64,000 bases of DNA, taken from positions 248,001 to 312,000 of the forward strand of contig CAJXKC010000002.1 in NCBI GenBank assembly GCA_913055685.1. The letters run 5' to 3'. Every line of letters starts with the position of its first letter. Position 1 is the stretch's first letter. The notes beneath the pieces were generated by a model, which had not been told where the DNA came from, did no database searches, and worked only from the letters and a program-made list of their open reading frames with translations. Position numbers and translations under genes: made by a program. Origin of the DNA: an uncultured Flavobacteriales bacterium (GTDB lineage: Bacteria; Bacteroidota; Bacteroidia; Flavobacteriales; Schleiferiaceae). Of this stretch, positions 42,929 through 50,782 are shown one piece after another.

Positions 42929-43525
42929 ATGAGAAAAATTCTATTCCTTTTTGCAGTTACAGCTTTTTTAGGTTCCTGCAATCAGTCGGTGCCTAGCACA
43001 ACCGCCAATTCAAATACCTTAGCATTGAATAATTCTATCAATGAAACTTCCTTCCACGATTTTGTAGTGAAGGATATTAATGGTCAGGATTTTGCCTTTA
43101 ACAAGCTCAAAGGGAAAAGGGTGTTAATTGTAAACACGGCTAGTAAGTGCGGTTTTACGCCTCAATATGAAGACTTGCAAAAGCTTTACGAGCAGTATGG
43201 GGGAGAGAACTTTGAAATTATCGGTTTCCCATGTAATCAGTTTATGGGTCAGGAGCCTGGTAGCAACGAAGAAATAAAAGCCTTTTGCCAAAAGAATTAT
43301 GGTGTAAGCTTTCCGATGATGGATAAAATTGATGTGAAGGGAGATGCTCAGCACCCACTGTATACTTGGCTTACCGACGCAAACTTGAACGGTGTGGATG
43401 ACGCTAAGGTAAGTTGGAACTTCAATAAGTTTTTAGTGGATGAGAATGGTAATTGGGTAGCCCATCTAGGTAGCCGGACCAATCCTTTAGATGAGGAAGT
43501 TGTCAATTTTGCTAAAGGTTCATAA
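42929..43525 (+). CDS. Glutathione peroxidase family lipoprotein
   Basis: 198 residues. The start MRKILFLFAVTAF gives a lipoprotein signal peptide with the lipobox at LGSCNQS; the frame from 42902 adds a charged extension and is rejected. The thioredoxin-fold domain has NTASKCGFTPQYEDLQ (peroxidatic cysteine), IGFPCNQFMGQEPGS (glutamine) and VSWNFNKFLVD (tryptophan), the catalytic triad of Cys-type GPx. In bacteria such enzymes usually use thioredoxin. Export as a lipoprotein suggests protection of the periplasm. Ends before a strong terminator. Confidence 0.93.
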   Translation: MRKILFLFAVTAFLGSCNQSVPSTTANSNTLALNNSINETSFHDFVVKDINGQDFAFNKLKGKRVLIVNTASKCGFTPQYEDLQKLYEQYGGENFEIIGFPCNQFMGQEPGSNEEIKAFCQKNYGVSFPMMDKIDVKGDAQHPLYTWLTDANLNGVDDAKVSWNFNKFLVDENGNWVAHLGSRTNPLDEEVVNFAKGS

Positions 43526-43545
43526 TAAAACATAAAGGGGAAGGG

Positions 43546-43573
43546 AAGCGTGGTTTTTGCCACGCTTTTTTTA
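43546..43573 (+). terminator. Intrinsic terminator after the glutathione peroxidase gene
   Basis: AAGCGTGG (43546-43553) pairs with CCACGCTT (43560-43567) around a 6-nt loop and a T-run follows. Confidence 0.87.
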
Positions 43574-43634
43574 TTGCGCTAGTTTTCAATACCATGATTG
43601 ATAGACTTAATGAATTTAAGCCTGCAATATTTAA

Positions 43635-43642
43635 TACTTTTG
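43635..43642 (+). promoter_or_regulatory. -7 promoter element for mtaB
   Basis: TACTTTTG, exact TAnnTTTG, 4 nt before the mtaB ATG (43647), giving an expected leaderless start. Confidence 0.55.
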
Positions 43643-43646
43643 CCGC

Positions 43647-44990
43647 ATGGAAATGAACGGGAAAAAGGTAGCCTTTCACACCTTAGGCTGTAAACTTAAC
43701 TTTTCGGAAACCTCGACCATTGCGCGCGACTTCAAGGAAAACGGGTTTACCCAAACCGATTTTGATAAGGCGGCCGATGTTTATGTGATTAATACCTGCT
43801 CGGTTACCCATAATGCAGATAAGGAGTGTAAGTATTGGGTTCGCAAGGCCCAAGAGGCTAATCCCGAGGGCTTAGTGGTGGTTGTGGGCTGTTATGCGCA
43901 ATTGCAGCCTGAAGAAATTGCCGCATTTGAAGGAGTAGATCTAGTTTTGGGAGCTACCGAAAAATTTAAAATCACCGATTATTTAGATGGCCTCACCAAG
44001 AGCGATAAGGGAGAGGTTCATTCTTGTGAGATTAATGAAGCCGATTTTTACGTTGGTGCTTATTCTATGGGTGACCGCACCCGAGCTTTCTTAAAAGTAC
44101 AAGATGGTTGTGATTACAAGTGTACGTATTGCACCATTCCTTTAGCTCGCGGTATTTCTCGTTCCGATAGTCTTAGTAATGTCCTTGCCAATGCCGAGAA
44201 AATTGTAAAGGAGGGAGCAAAGGAAATTGTCCTCACTGGGGTTAATATTGGTGATTATGGTAAAGGAGAGTTTGGAAATAAGCGGCATGAGCATACCTTC
44301 CTAGAATTGGTCCAGGCTTTAGATGAAGTGGAAGGAATTGATCGCATTCGAATCTCCTCTATTGAGCCAAATTTGCTGAAGGATGAAACAATTGAATTTG
44401 TGGCAAAATCAAAGCGATTTGTGCCCCATTTTCATATCCCGCTGCAAAGTGGCTCCAATAAAATCCTTAAGAAGATGAAACGTCGCTACCTGCGTGAACT
44501 GTATGCAGATAGGGTAGCGAAAATAAAGGCTTTAATGCCACATTGTGCCATCGGTGTCGATGTGATCTGTGGTTTTCCAGGTGAAAGCGAAGCAGATTTT
44601 TTAGAGACTTACAACTTTGTTAACGACTTGGATGTGAGTTATTTACATGTATTTACCTATAGCAGAAGGCCAAACACGGAGGCCGATGGAATGGAGGAGC
44701 AGGTGCCCTATGCTGAGCGAAAACGTCGCAGTAAAATGTTGCGTGTCCTCAGTGCAAAAAAGCGCCGTGCTTTTTATGAATCGCAATTAAACTCTGATCA
44801 GGAAGTACTTTTTGAAGATAACTTTAAGGCCGGCTATATCACTGGCTTTACTCGCAATTACCTGAAAGTTAAAACCACTTGGAACCCCGAGTTGGTGAAT
44901 CAAAGTGCACGCATAAAATTAAGGACTATTGATGAGGATGGTCTAATACGATTTGACTACCTTGAGGCACCTGCCTTACTTAGTCAATAA
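43647..44990 (+). CDS. mtaB: tRNA (N6-L-threonylcarbamoyladenosine(37)-C2)-methylthiotransferase MtaB
   Basis: 447 residues of the methylthiotransferase family. MtaB converts t6A37 to ms2t6A, one step after the TsaD product. N-terminal MTTase domain with FHTLGCKLNFSET and the other two cysteines (NTCSVTHNAD, VVVGCYAQ); the radical SAM domain with CDYKCTYCTIPLARG (CxxxCxxC) follows at about 150; a C-terminal TRAM-like part ends the protein. The start at 43647 is 4 nt after a -7 element; a second ATG two codons on (MNGKKV) is an alternative. The next gene overlaps by 1 nt. Confidence 0.94.
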   Translation: MEMNGKKVAFHTLGCKLNFSETSTIARDFKENGFTQTDFDKAADVYVINTCSVTHNADKECKYWVRKAQEANPEGLVVVVGCYAQLQPEEIAAFEGVDLVLGATEKFKITDYLDGLTKSDKGEVHSCEINEADFYVGAYSMGDRTRAFLKVQDGCDYKCTYCTIPLARGISRSDSLSNVLANAEKIVKEGAKEIVLTGVNIGDYGKGEFGNKRHEHTFLELVQALDEVEGIDRIRISSIEPNLLKDETIEFVAKSKRFVPHFHIPLQSGSNKILKKMKRRYLRELYADRVAKIKALMPHCAIGVDVICGFPGESEADFLETYNFVNDLDVSYLHVFTYSRRPNTEADGMEEQVPYAERKRRSKMLRVLSAKKRRAFYESQLNSDQEVLFEDNFKAGYITGFTRNYLKVKTTWNPELVNQSARIKLRTIDEDGLIRFDYLEAPALLSQ

Positions 44991-45295
44991 TGTTTGCATC
45001 TGTAGTTGAATTTCGTCTAAACCCTATATTCAAGGAGGAATTCGTAGTGCATTGGCAAGACTATGTTTCTTTTTTAAAGAAGCATGAAGCGCTTATAGAA
45101 GCCACTCTGCACCATGAAACGCCAATCAGCCTAATAGCTTATTATAAATGGAGCTCGAGAGATAGCTTTGAAGAATATTCTTTGCATCCTCGTGGTGAAG
45201 CATTGTCTATAAGTCAAGTTTTACAGGGCTATTGTAATGATGTAAAGCTTTTACATCGAATGGATATTATCAGTTTAAAGCACCAAGAGCAATGA
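44990..45295 (+). CDS. Antibiotic biosynthesis monooxygenase-like small protein (dimeric alpha-beta barrel)
   Basis: 101 residues with no signal peptide. The order strand (MFASVVEFRLNP), helix (FVVHWQDYVSFLKKH), strand (ATLHHETPISLIAYYKW), helix with DSFEEYSLHP fits the ferredoxin-like dimeric barrel of the ABM/YgiN family. It is sandwiched between mtaB and an inositol monophosphatase gene with 1- and 4-nt overlaps, so it is co-translated with both. Catalysis is not shown; many relatives are degradative monooxygenases, others only bind ligands. Confidence 0.6.
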   Translation: MFASVVEFRLNPIFKEEFVVHWQDYVSFLKKHEALIEATLHHETPISLIAYYKWSSRDSFEEYSLHPRGEALSISQVLQGYCNDVKLLHRMDIISLKHQEQ

Positions 45296-46086
45296 ATCCT
45301 CAAGACATCTCCATTCAACTTAATTCCCTCTGCAGAGAAACGGGTGAGTTTATTCTTGAAAACCGCAAAAAGGTACGGGGTGAGCAAGTAGAAATTAAGG
45401 GGCTAAATAGTTTGGTGTCCTATGTAGATCAAGAAACAGAAAGGAGGCTGGTTGCAGGCCTAAAGGATATTTTCCCTGAGGCTGGTTTTATTACCGAGGA
45501 GGAGACTGTTGGTCAAGAGCAAAAGGAGTGGAATTGGATTGTAGACCCTTTAGATGGAACCACCAATTTTTTGTTCGATTTACCGGTCTTTGCAATCAGT
45601 GTTGCCCTTTATCATGGTGATCGAGCTGAGGTCGCTGCGGTTTATGAGTTAGGGCAGAAGGAGCTTTTCAGTGCGGTGAGAGGTTCAGGTGCTTATTTAA
45701 ATGAGCAAGCAATCCAGGTTCGTTCGGAATCAGAATTAAGCAAGGCCTTAATTGCCACAGGTTTTCCTTACTATGACTTCGATCGCCTTCGGGAGTTTAA
45801 TGAGCTTTTAAGTCACCTTTACACGCATACACGGGGAGTACGTCGCTTAGGTTCGGCGGCTACCGATTTGGCCTATGTAGCGGCGGGGCGCTTTAATGGC
45901 TTTTTTGAGTATGGCCTACACGCCTGGGATGTTGCAGCAGGTATTCTTTTAGTGCAAGAGGCTGGGGGTCAGGTTTGTGATTTTAGCCTAGGCGATAATT
46001 ATCTATTTGGTAAGGAAATAATTGCCAGTGCAGCTTCAATTCACCCCGATTTCTCGAATTTAATAAAGGATAAAATGAAAGCTTAG
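45292..46086 (+). CDS. Inositol monophosphatase family protein
   Basis: 264 residues. The Mg-binding motifs are intact: ITEEETVGQ (motif A), WIVDPLDGTTNF (about 78-89) and HAWDVAAGILLVQEAGG (about 208-224). Family members hydrolyse inositol phosphates, fructose bisphosphate or 3'-phosphoadenosine phosphate; without a search I leave it at family level. It overlaps the preceding gene by 4 nt and is interlocked with the next minus-strand gene in TTAG. Confidence 0.9.
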   Translation: MNPQDISIQLNSLCRETGEFILENRKKVRGEQVEIKGLNSLVSYVDQETERRLVAGLKDIFPEAGFITEEETVGQEQKEWNWIVDPLDGTTNFLFDLPVFAISVALYHGDRAEVAAVYELGQKELFSAVRGSGAYLNEQAIQVRSESELSKALIATGFPYYDFDRLREFNELLSHLYTHTRGVRRLGSAATDLAYVAAGRFNGFFEYGLHAWDVAAGILLVQEAGGQVCDFSLGDNYLFGKEIIASAASIHPDFSNLIKDKMKA

Positions 46087-46577
46087 GCTACCGGCAGCCA
46101 TTGTTTATGCCAGCTTTCACTAACCGGAGTTTCCCATTTACGTTTTAACTCGGCCTTAGAAGTCACTAGGTTGTTAAAGACTATGGTGTTTTCATCTAAG
46201 TCACCATTGTCTAAAGCAGCCCTAAAGTCCATCATATGCACCGTCTCTATAAGGTCATTATGGTCTCTAAAAGCAATTTGAGTGCGATCCATCAAGGAAA
46301 TGTTTAACTCTTGCTCCAAGGCTTGAATTAAATGGGTGAGTTTATCTATGCTACAACCAGTAGCCTGATAAGAGGCTTCATCGAGTCCTACTACTATGAA
46401 GCGCTCATAAATCACGGTAAAACTTGCTTGTAAATCGTAGCCATGTGCTTTCCAGTCGCTTAGGAAATTCATTAAGCGCGCAGAAATCCTTTCTACTTTT
46501 TCAAATTCCAAATAATGAGTGCTTTGGAAAATCCATACTCTCGCTTGGCTATCTAAATCTTCGAATGGTAAATACAT
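46083..46577 (-). CDS. Conserved hypothetical protein
   Basis: 164 residues, no signal peptide or membrane segment. It begins MYLPFEDLDSQARVWIFQS and includes SFTVIYERFIVVGLDEASYQATGCSIDKL (only partly quoted). Proteins of this kind are encoded beside the Fe-S protein genes in many Bacteroidota and are often labelled ABC transporter ATPase in databases, but there is no Walker motif here, so that label is unsupported. It starts 1 nt after the stop of the Fe-S protein gene, in the same run. Confidence 0.7.
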   Translation of the reverse strand: MYLPFEDLDSQARVWIFQSTHYLEFEKVERISARLMNFLSDWKAHGYDLQASFTVIYERFIVVGLDEASYQATGCSIDKLTHLIQALEQELNISLMDRTQIAFRDHNDLIETVHMMDFRAALDNGDLDENTIVFNNLVTSKAELKRKWETPVSESWHKQWLPVA

Positions 46578-46578
46578 C

Positions 46579-47370
46579 TTACAAATCTTCGGCTTGAATT
46601 ATCATTTCGGCAAGGTCTAAAACAGGCAGACTTCCTTCTCGGTCGCTGTTTTTTACGCCATCAGTCATCATGGTATTACAGAAGGGGCAAGCGGCCGCGA
46701 TGTAATCGGGCTTCGTTTCTAGCGCCTCTTCGGTACGCTCAATATTAATATCCTTATTTCCCGCCTCGGGCTCTTTGAACATTTGTGCACCGCCTGCGCC
46801 ACAACAAAGCGCATTGCTTTTACAACGGCGCATTTCCACTAATTCGCCATCCAATTTCTGGATTAATTCGCGCGGCGCCTCGTAAACACCATTGGCTCTA
46901 CCCAAGTAACATGGGTCATGGTAAGTAATTTTCTTGCCCTTAAAAGCACCGCCCTCAATACTTAGGCGACCGTCTTCTAGCAATTGGTTTATAAACTGAG
47001 TATGATGAAGCACTTCATACTTCCCACCTAATTCGGGGTACTCATTGGCCAGGGTATTAAAACAATGGGGGCAGGTGGTCACGATTTTCTTTACTTCATA
47101 GGCATTCAGAACCTCAATGTTCTGCATGGCCTGCATCATAAAAAGAAATTCATTACCCGCTCTTTTAGCAGGGTCACCGGTACAAGTTTCCTCGGTGCCT
47201 AAAACCCCAAAGTCGACCTTAGCTTTATGCAATATTTTAACAAAAGCCTTGGTAATCTTCTTTGCTCGGTCGTCGAAGCTTCCTGCACATCCTACCCAGA
47301 AAAGAACTTCGGGTAATTTATCGGAGGCAGAAAGTTCTGCCATGGTAGGGACTTTCAATATTTCTTCCAT
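46579..47370 (-). CDS. Fe-S binding CCG-domain protein, HdrB/GlcF-like
   Basis: 263 residues. Two CCG (DUF3400/cysteine-rich) units are visible: VGCAGSFDDRAKKI and TTCPHCFNTLANEY with HTQFI, then ALCCGAGGAQMFKE and AACPFCNTMMTDG. This is the HdrB-type subunit found with an HdrC/DsrK-like membrane partner, which is encoded downstream at 48396-49709. Together they probably form an electron-transfer complex; the electron donor and acceptor are not known. It is followed 1 nt later by a conserved hypothetical gene and overlaps the previous gene by 1 nt. Confidence 0.85.
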   Translation of the reverse strand: MEEILKVPTMAELSASDKLPEVLFWVGCAGSFDDRAKKITKAFVKILHKAKVDFGVLGTEETCTGDPAKRAGNEFLFMMQAMQNIEVLNAYEVKKIVTTCPHCFNTLANEYPELGGKYEVLHHTQFINQLLEDGRLSIEGGAFKGKKITYHDPCYLGRANGVYEAPRELIQKLDGELVEMRRCKSNALCCGAGGAQMFKEPEAGNKDINIERTEEALETKPDYIAAACPFCNTMMTDGVKNSDREGSLPVLDLAEMIIQAEDL

Positions 47371-47972
47371 CAGTTGATACGTTCAAATGCCACATTATCT
47401 CCACTAACAAAACCAACAATACCTTGTTGTCCGGTGAAGTAAAACTGTTTAAAATCTTCAGTGCCGTTCAAGGGACTAAAGACTTCATAATATACTTGGT
47501 TAATCAAATTTAAGGAGTCGTAATAGATCAGCAAATTTGGATCGAGAACAAAGGTCTCACCATTATAACTAATGCTTAAACTCTCCGCTTTTTCTCCATT
47601 TTCATCACTAAAGCTTAGGACCAAATCATCACGCTGGTTTTGGCCGCTAGTACTACTAGGAAAGCAAGAAAATTGGTAGTCAAATCGAAAGAAGGGGCTG
47701 TCGCACTGAGTCTGATACCAGCGCCTTTCGGTCTTAATGAGTTCGTAGTTTAAATTACCGATTAATCCACCTTCATTAATTTCTTCTACGCTTGCTTCGC
47801 TATTGACCAGGCTTAGGCTAATAGTATCGCCCAAGCTTGAGACAAATTGTCGAGCAGTGCTGCTCGGTTGTAAGCTCAGAATTTCGGGATTCAACTGCAA
47901 GTTTAGACTTTGCTCTTGCTCACAAGCGAGAAACATTAGACTTAGCGCTATGACGATTAGTCTATTTTTCAA
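47370..47972 (-). CDS. Lipoprotein of unknown function
   Basis: 200 residues with a lipoprotein signal peptide (MKNRLIVIALSLMFLACEQE). The mature part is acidic and beta-rich with YQFSCFPSSTSGQNQRDDL, LSISYNGETFVL and FYFTGQQGIVGFV. No family recognised. The gene overlaps the HdrB-like gene by 1 nt and the HAD gene by 11 nt, so it is inside the Fe-S operon. Confidence 0.6.
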   Translation of the reverse strand: MKNRLIVIALSLMFLACEQEQSLNLQLNPEILSLQPSSTARQFVSSLGDTISLSLVNSEASVEEINEGGLIGNLNYELIKTERRWYQTQCDSPFFRFDYQFSCFPSSTSGQNQRDDLVLSFSDENGEKAESLSISYNGETFVLDPNLLIYYDSLNLINQVYYEVFSPLNGTEDFKQFYFTGQQGIVGFVSGDNVAFERIN

Positions 47973-48393
47973 AGACTTCGATATTTACTTCACGCTTCAC
48001 TAAGTCGGTGAATTTGCCTTCGTAACGGGTTGCTTTTACCAGATGATTGTCTATCCAGTGGTAGTTTCCTCCCCGAGGTTTACCCATTAACATTCCGTGG
48101 TATTTAAAGCCTTTCTCTTCTAACCATTTTTCGGTAACTCCACGATGTTCCTCGGTGCGAGAGGTGAAAAAGTAAATGATGTGACCTTCTTCGTACCAAC
48201 GATTTAAGGTCTCTAAAGCATCGGGGAAATGCTCGGCAGTTGCCATTCTCTCCGGCTCCTCATTGGGAATATCGTCGCAAATAGTACCGTCGATGTCAAT
48301 TAAATAGTTCTTCATGCCCTCCGGTAGGGTAGGGCTCAGTTTTTTACCGTCGACTTCTAATTCTCGAAGTTCGACCTGCTTGTTGCCTTTCAT
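47962..48393 (-). CDS. HAD-superfamily hydrolase-like protein
   Basis: 143 residues. YLIDIDGTICDDIP (about 31-44) gives the HAD nucleophile and acid aspartates, FFTSRTEEHRGVTEKW is motif II, and the C-terminal YHWIDNHLVKATRYEG replaces a full motif III/IV, so it is a minimal cap-free member. Bacteroidota homologues are often labelled phosphoheptose isomerase, but the sequence does not show that fold. A second ATG about 25 codons in (MKNYLIDIDG) is an alternative start. Confidence 0.72.
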   Translation of the reverse strand: MKGNKQVELRELEVDGKKLSPTLPEGMKNYLIDIDGTICDDIPNEEPERMATAEHFPDALETLNRWYEEGHIIYFFTSRTEEHRGVTEKWLEEKGFKYHGMLMGKPRGGNYHWIDNHLVKATRYEGKFTDLVKREVNIEVFEK

Positions 48394-48395
48394 TG

Positions 48396-49709
48396 CTATT
48401 CATTTATCCAGTTGGCCCGATCGGCTTGAGCATAAGCCCATGGAGCACCGTTGTTTTCAACATTGCTCATCATGGTGTTTAATGATGGATTAGCCGCGGA
48501 TTCTTCCATTACTAAATAGCGGCGCATTTCTACAATAATGGACATCGGGTCGATGTTTACCGGGCAGGCATCAGCGCAAGCGTTACAGGTGGTACAAGCC
48601 CACAGTTCTTCGCGGCTAATGTAATCGTCGAGGAGATTTTTGCCATCCTCTTCGAATTGGCCTTTGGCATCGATAATCGCACTTACTTCTTCAAGGCGAT
48701 CACGGGTGTCCATCATTATTTTTCGAGGTGAGAGTTTCTTACCGGTTTGGTTAGCCGGACAAGCGGCAGTACAGCGCCCACACTCTGTGCAAGAGTATGC
48801 GTTCATGAGTTGTACTTGATGCAAGTCCATTACATCTTTGGCTCCAAAGCGTGAGGGTTCCGTGCTATCACCTTCCGCAGGAGCGGCAAAGGGATCTGCA
48901 TTAGGATCCATCATTAATTCAACTTCTTTTTTAACGCTTTCCATATTGCTGAACTGTCCCGCTGGCTCCAGTTTGCTGTGCCAAACATTGGGGAAGGCCA
49001 TGATAATATGGAAGTGTTTTGAGTAGGGAAGGTAATTTAAAAAGGCTAGGATGCCAAGGATGTGAAACCACCAAGCAATGCGCTCAATTATGTGAAGGCT
49101 AGCCTGATCCATTCCGGCAAAGAGAGGTGCTAACTGTGAGCTTACGACCCATCCCTCAACGCCATTACCTTCAATATTTGCTTCGGCTGCACCTAATAAT
49201 AACAAGGCCGCCATCAATACAATTTCGATGTAAAGAATATTATTACCATCGCGTTTAGCCCAACCCTTTAGGTCTTTGAAGCGATCAACCACTTGTACAT
49301 TACGACGCCACAAGAAAATAATGCAGGCAATAAGCACCAATACCGCTAGGAGTTCAAAAAAGTGAATTGCTGCATCATAAACTGGCCCTAGCAAAGGCAT
49401 AAAAACGCGGTGGGTACCTAAAACTCCATCAATCAATATTTCTGCAACCTCAATATTGATGAGAAGGAAACCAGCATATACGATGATATGAAAAAAACCG
49501 GCTACGGCTTTTCTACGGACCATTTTACCCTGACCCAGAGCTACTTTCGCCATCAATCGCCAACGCTCAGCTTTTCGGTCGCTACGATTTATAGCGCGGC
49601 CTAATCGGATGTTTCGCCATATTTTGGAGAAGTTGCGGGCAAAGAAAAAAGCCGCCACACCTACTGCAAGGAGAAATAGGATATTCTGAATTCCGAAATG
49701 TAGTTCCAT
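48396..49709 (-). CDS. Membrane-bound 4Fe-4S dicluster protein, HdrC/DsrK-like
   Basis: 437 residues. The N-terminal 270 residues carry about five transmembrane helices (NarI/DsrM-like; histidines for heme such as FFHIIVYAGF and FEHL-type spots). Two ferredoxin-type cluster motifs follow: CTECGRCTAACPANQ and CTTCNACADACPV, each CxxCxxCxxxCP. It is the membrane partner of the HdrB-like protein at 46579-47370. The start MELHFGIQN (49709) is used because the frame from 49739 overlaps the MlaD gene. Confidence 0.87.
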   Translation of the reverse strand: MELHFGIQNILFLLAVGVAAFFFARNFSKIWRNIRLGRAINRSDRKAERWRLMAKVALGQGKMVRRKAVAGFFHIIVYAGFLLINIEVAEILIDGVLGTHRVFMPLLGPVYDAAIHFFELLAVLVLIACIIFLWRRNVQVVDRFKDLKGWAKRDGNNILYIEIVLMAALLLLGAAEANIEGNGVEGWVVSSQLAPLFAGMDQASLHIIERIAWWFHILGILAFLNYLPYSKHFHIIMAFPNVWHSKLEPAGQFSNMESVKKEVELMMDPNADPFAAPAEGDSTEPSRFGAKDVMDLHQVQLMNAYSCTECGRCTAACPANQTGKKLSPRKIMMDTRDRLEEVSAIIDAKGQFEEDGKNLLDDYISREELWACTTCNACADACPVNIDPMSIIVEMRRYLVMEESAANPSLNTMMSNVENNGAPWAYAQADRANWINE

Positions 49710-49713
49710 AGAT

Positions 49714-50748
49714 CTATTTTGAATTTGCGGTATCGGCACGTTTGGCCGCCGCTTCCGCCTCTTTCTTCATTATCTCCTCCTCATCGTAATCTTCACCTCC
49801 ACCGAACACAGAAAAGCGGACGTATCGACTTGGATTGTATTTCAAATCTAATAAGATAAGGTTTAATTGCTCAGTTGCTTTTAATAAGTTTTGATAAAGT
49901 TCCTTATCGTTGACCAATTCACCAACCGTTCCATTTCCCTCATTGATTTTTGCCATTACCTCGTTGGTGTTACTTAGAGTAGAATCTAAGTTTTGCAAGG
50001 TCCGCTTGAAATCCACTTTACTTAGGCTATCGCTTAAATTGGCAATATTCTTAAAGGTTCGGTCTAGTTCCTGTCGGTTTTCCTCAATGGTTTCGGTAAT
50101 CTTAGATACATCTTCAATACTGCCAACTAAATTATGATCACCACCAGAAACGGCCCGATCTAAGGCATTAACGGTATTATTGAGTTTTTCGAAGGTATTT
50201 CGCAGATTGGCAAATGTTTCGGTGAAATTGCTCTTTGTGTCCTCATTTAAAAAGCCAGAGGCAAGAACCATAACGGTATCGATCGAGCCAATTAGCTTTT
50301 CCGCTTTTTCTTTAATTGGCTTCACTTGTTCGTTGACCTCGTCTGTTAGGCTAAGCTCTATAGTAGATCTAAGGGTGTCACCGGTTTCGGCCCATTCTTG
50401 AGAATCACCCATTACTAATTCCACCGCCTTAGACCCTATGAGGTCCGAACTGTAAATGCGGGCTACCGTATTTTTTGGAATAGCGATATCATTGGTGATG
50501 TTTAATGATACTACGAGACGACCGCTGCCATCAGGATGAAAATTAATTTCATGCACCTGACCCACACGGTAACCATTGATGTTTACCGGTCTGGCTTTAG
50601 TGAGCTCATCGATTTTAGTGTAAACGGCATAGAAAATCCGTTTATTCTCAAAAAAATCTTGACCTTTTAAAAAGTTTATTCCGTAGTAAAGCCCGAATAG
50701 GGCCAAGAGGGTAATACCCCCGATCTTTATTTCTCGTGATACTTTCAA
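49714..50748 (-). CDS. MlaD family lipid-transport protein
   Basis: 344 residues. A single membrane helix (IGGITLLALFGLYYG, about 8-24) is followed by an MCE domain with ARPVNINGYRVGQV and a long helical C-terminal region (about 140-330) rich in repeated heptads. MlaD proteins carry phospholipids between inner and outer membrane, with MlaE/F that are not in this window. The best start is a TTG (50746-50748, followed by KVSREIKIG); the ORF could be extended to 50853, but that overlaps the amidase gene and adds no family sequence. It follows the amidase gene directly. Confidence 0.85.
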   Translation of the reverse strand: MKVSREIKIGGITLLALFGLYYGINFLKGQDFFENKRIFYAVYTKIDELTKARPVNINGYRVGQVHEINFHPDGSGRLVVSLNITNDIAIPKNTVARIYSSDLIGSKAVELVMGDSQEWAETGDTLRSTIELSLTDEVNEQVKPIKEKAEKLIGSIDTVMVLASGFLNEDTKSNFTETFANLRNTFEKLNNTVNALDRAVSGGDHNLVGSIEDVSKITETIEENRQELDRTFKNIANLSDSLSKVDFKRTLQNLDSTLSNTNEVMAKINEGNGTVGELVNDKELYQNLLKATEQLNLILLDLKYNPSRYVRFSVFGGGEDYDEEEIMKKEAEAAAKRADTANSK

Positions 50749-50782
50749 GCGATCGGCTTTTAGACTAGCAAAGATTAAAAAA

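Noticed and set aside
46083-46577. Label ABC transporter ATPase for the conserved hypothetical protein
   Set aside because: No Walker A, Walker B or signature motif is visible; the label appears to be a propagated database name.
47962-48393. Phosphoheptose isomerase (GmhA) for the small HAD-like protein
   Set aside because: The sequence shows HAD motifs (DxDGT) and no SIS-domain pattern.
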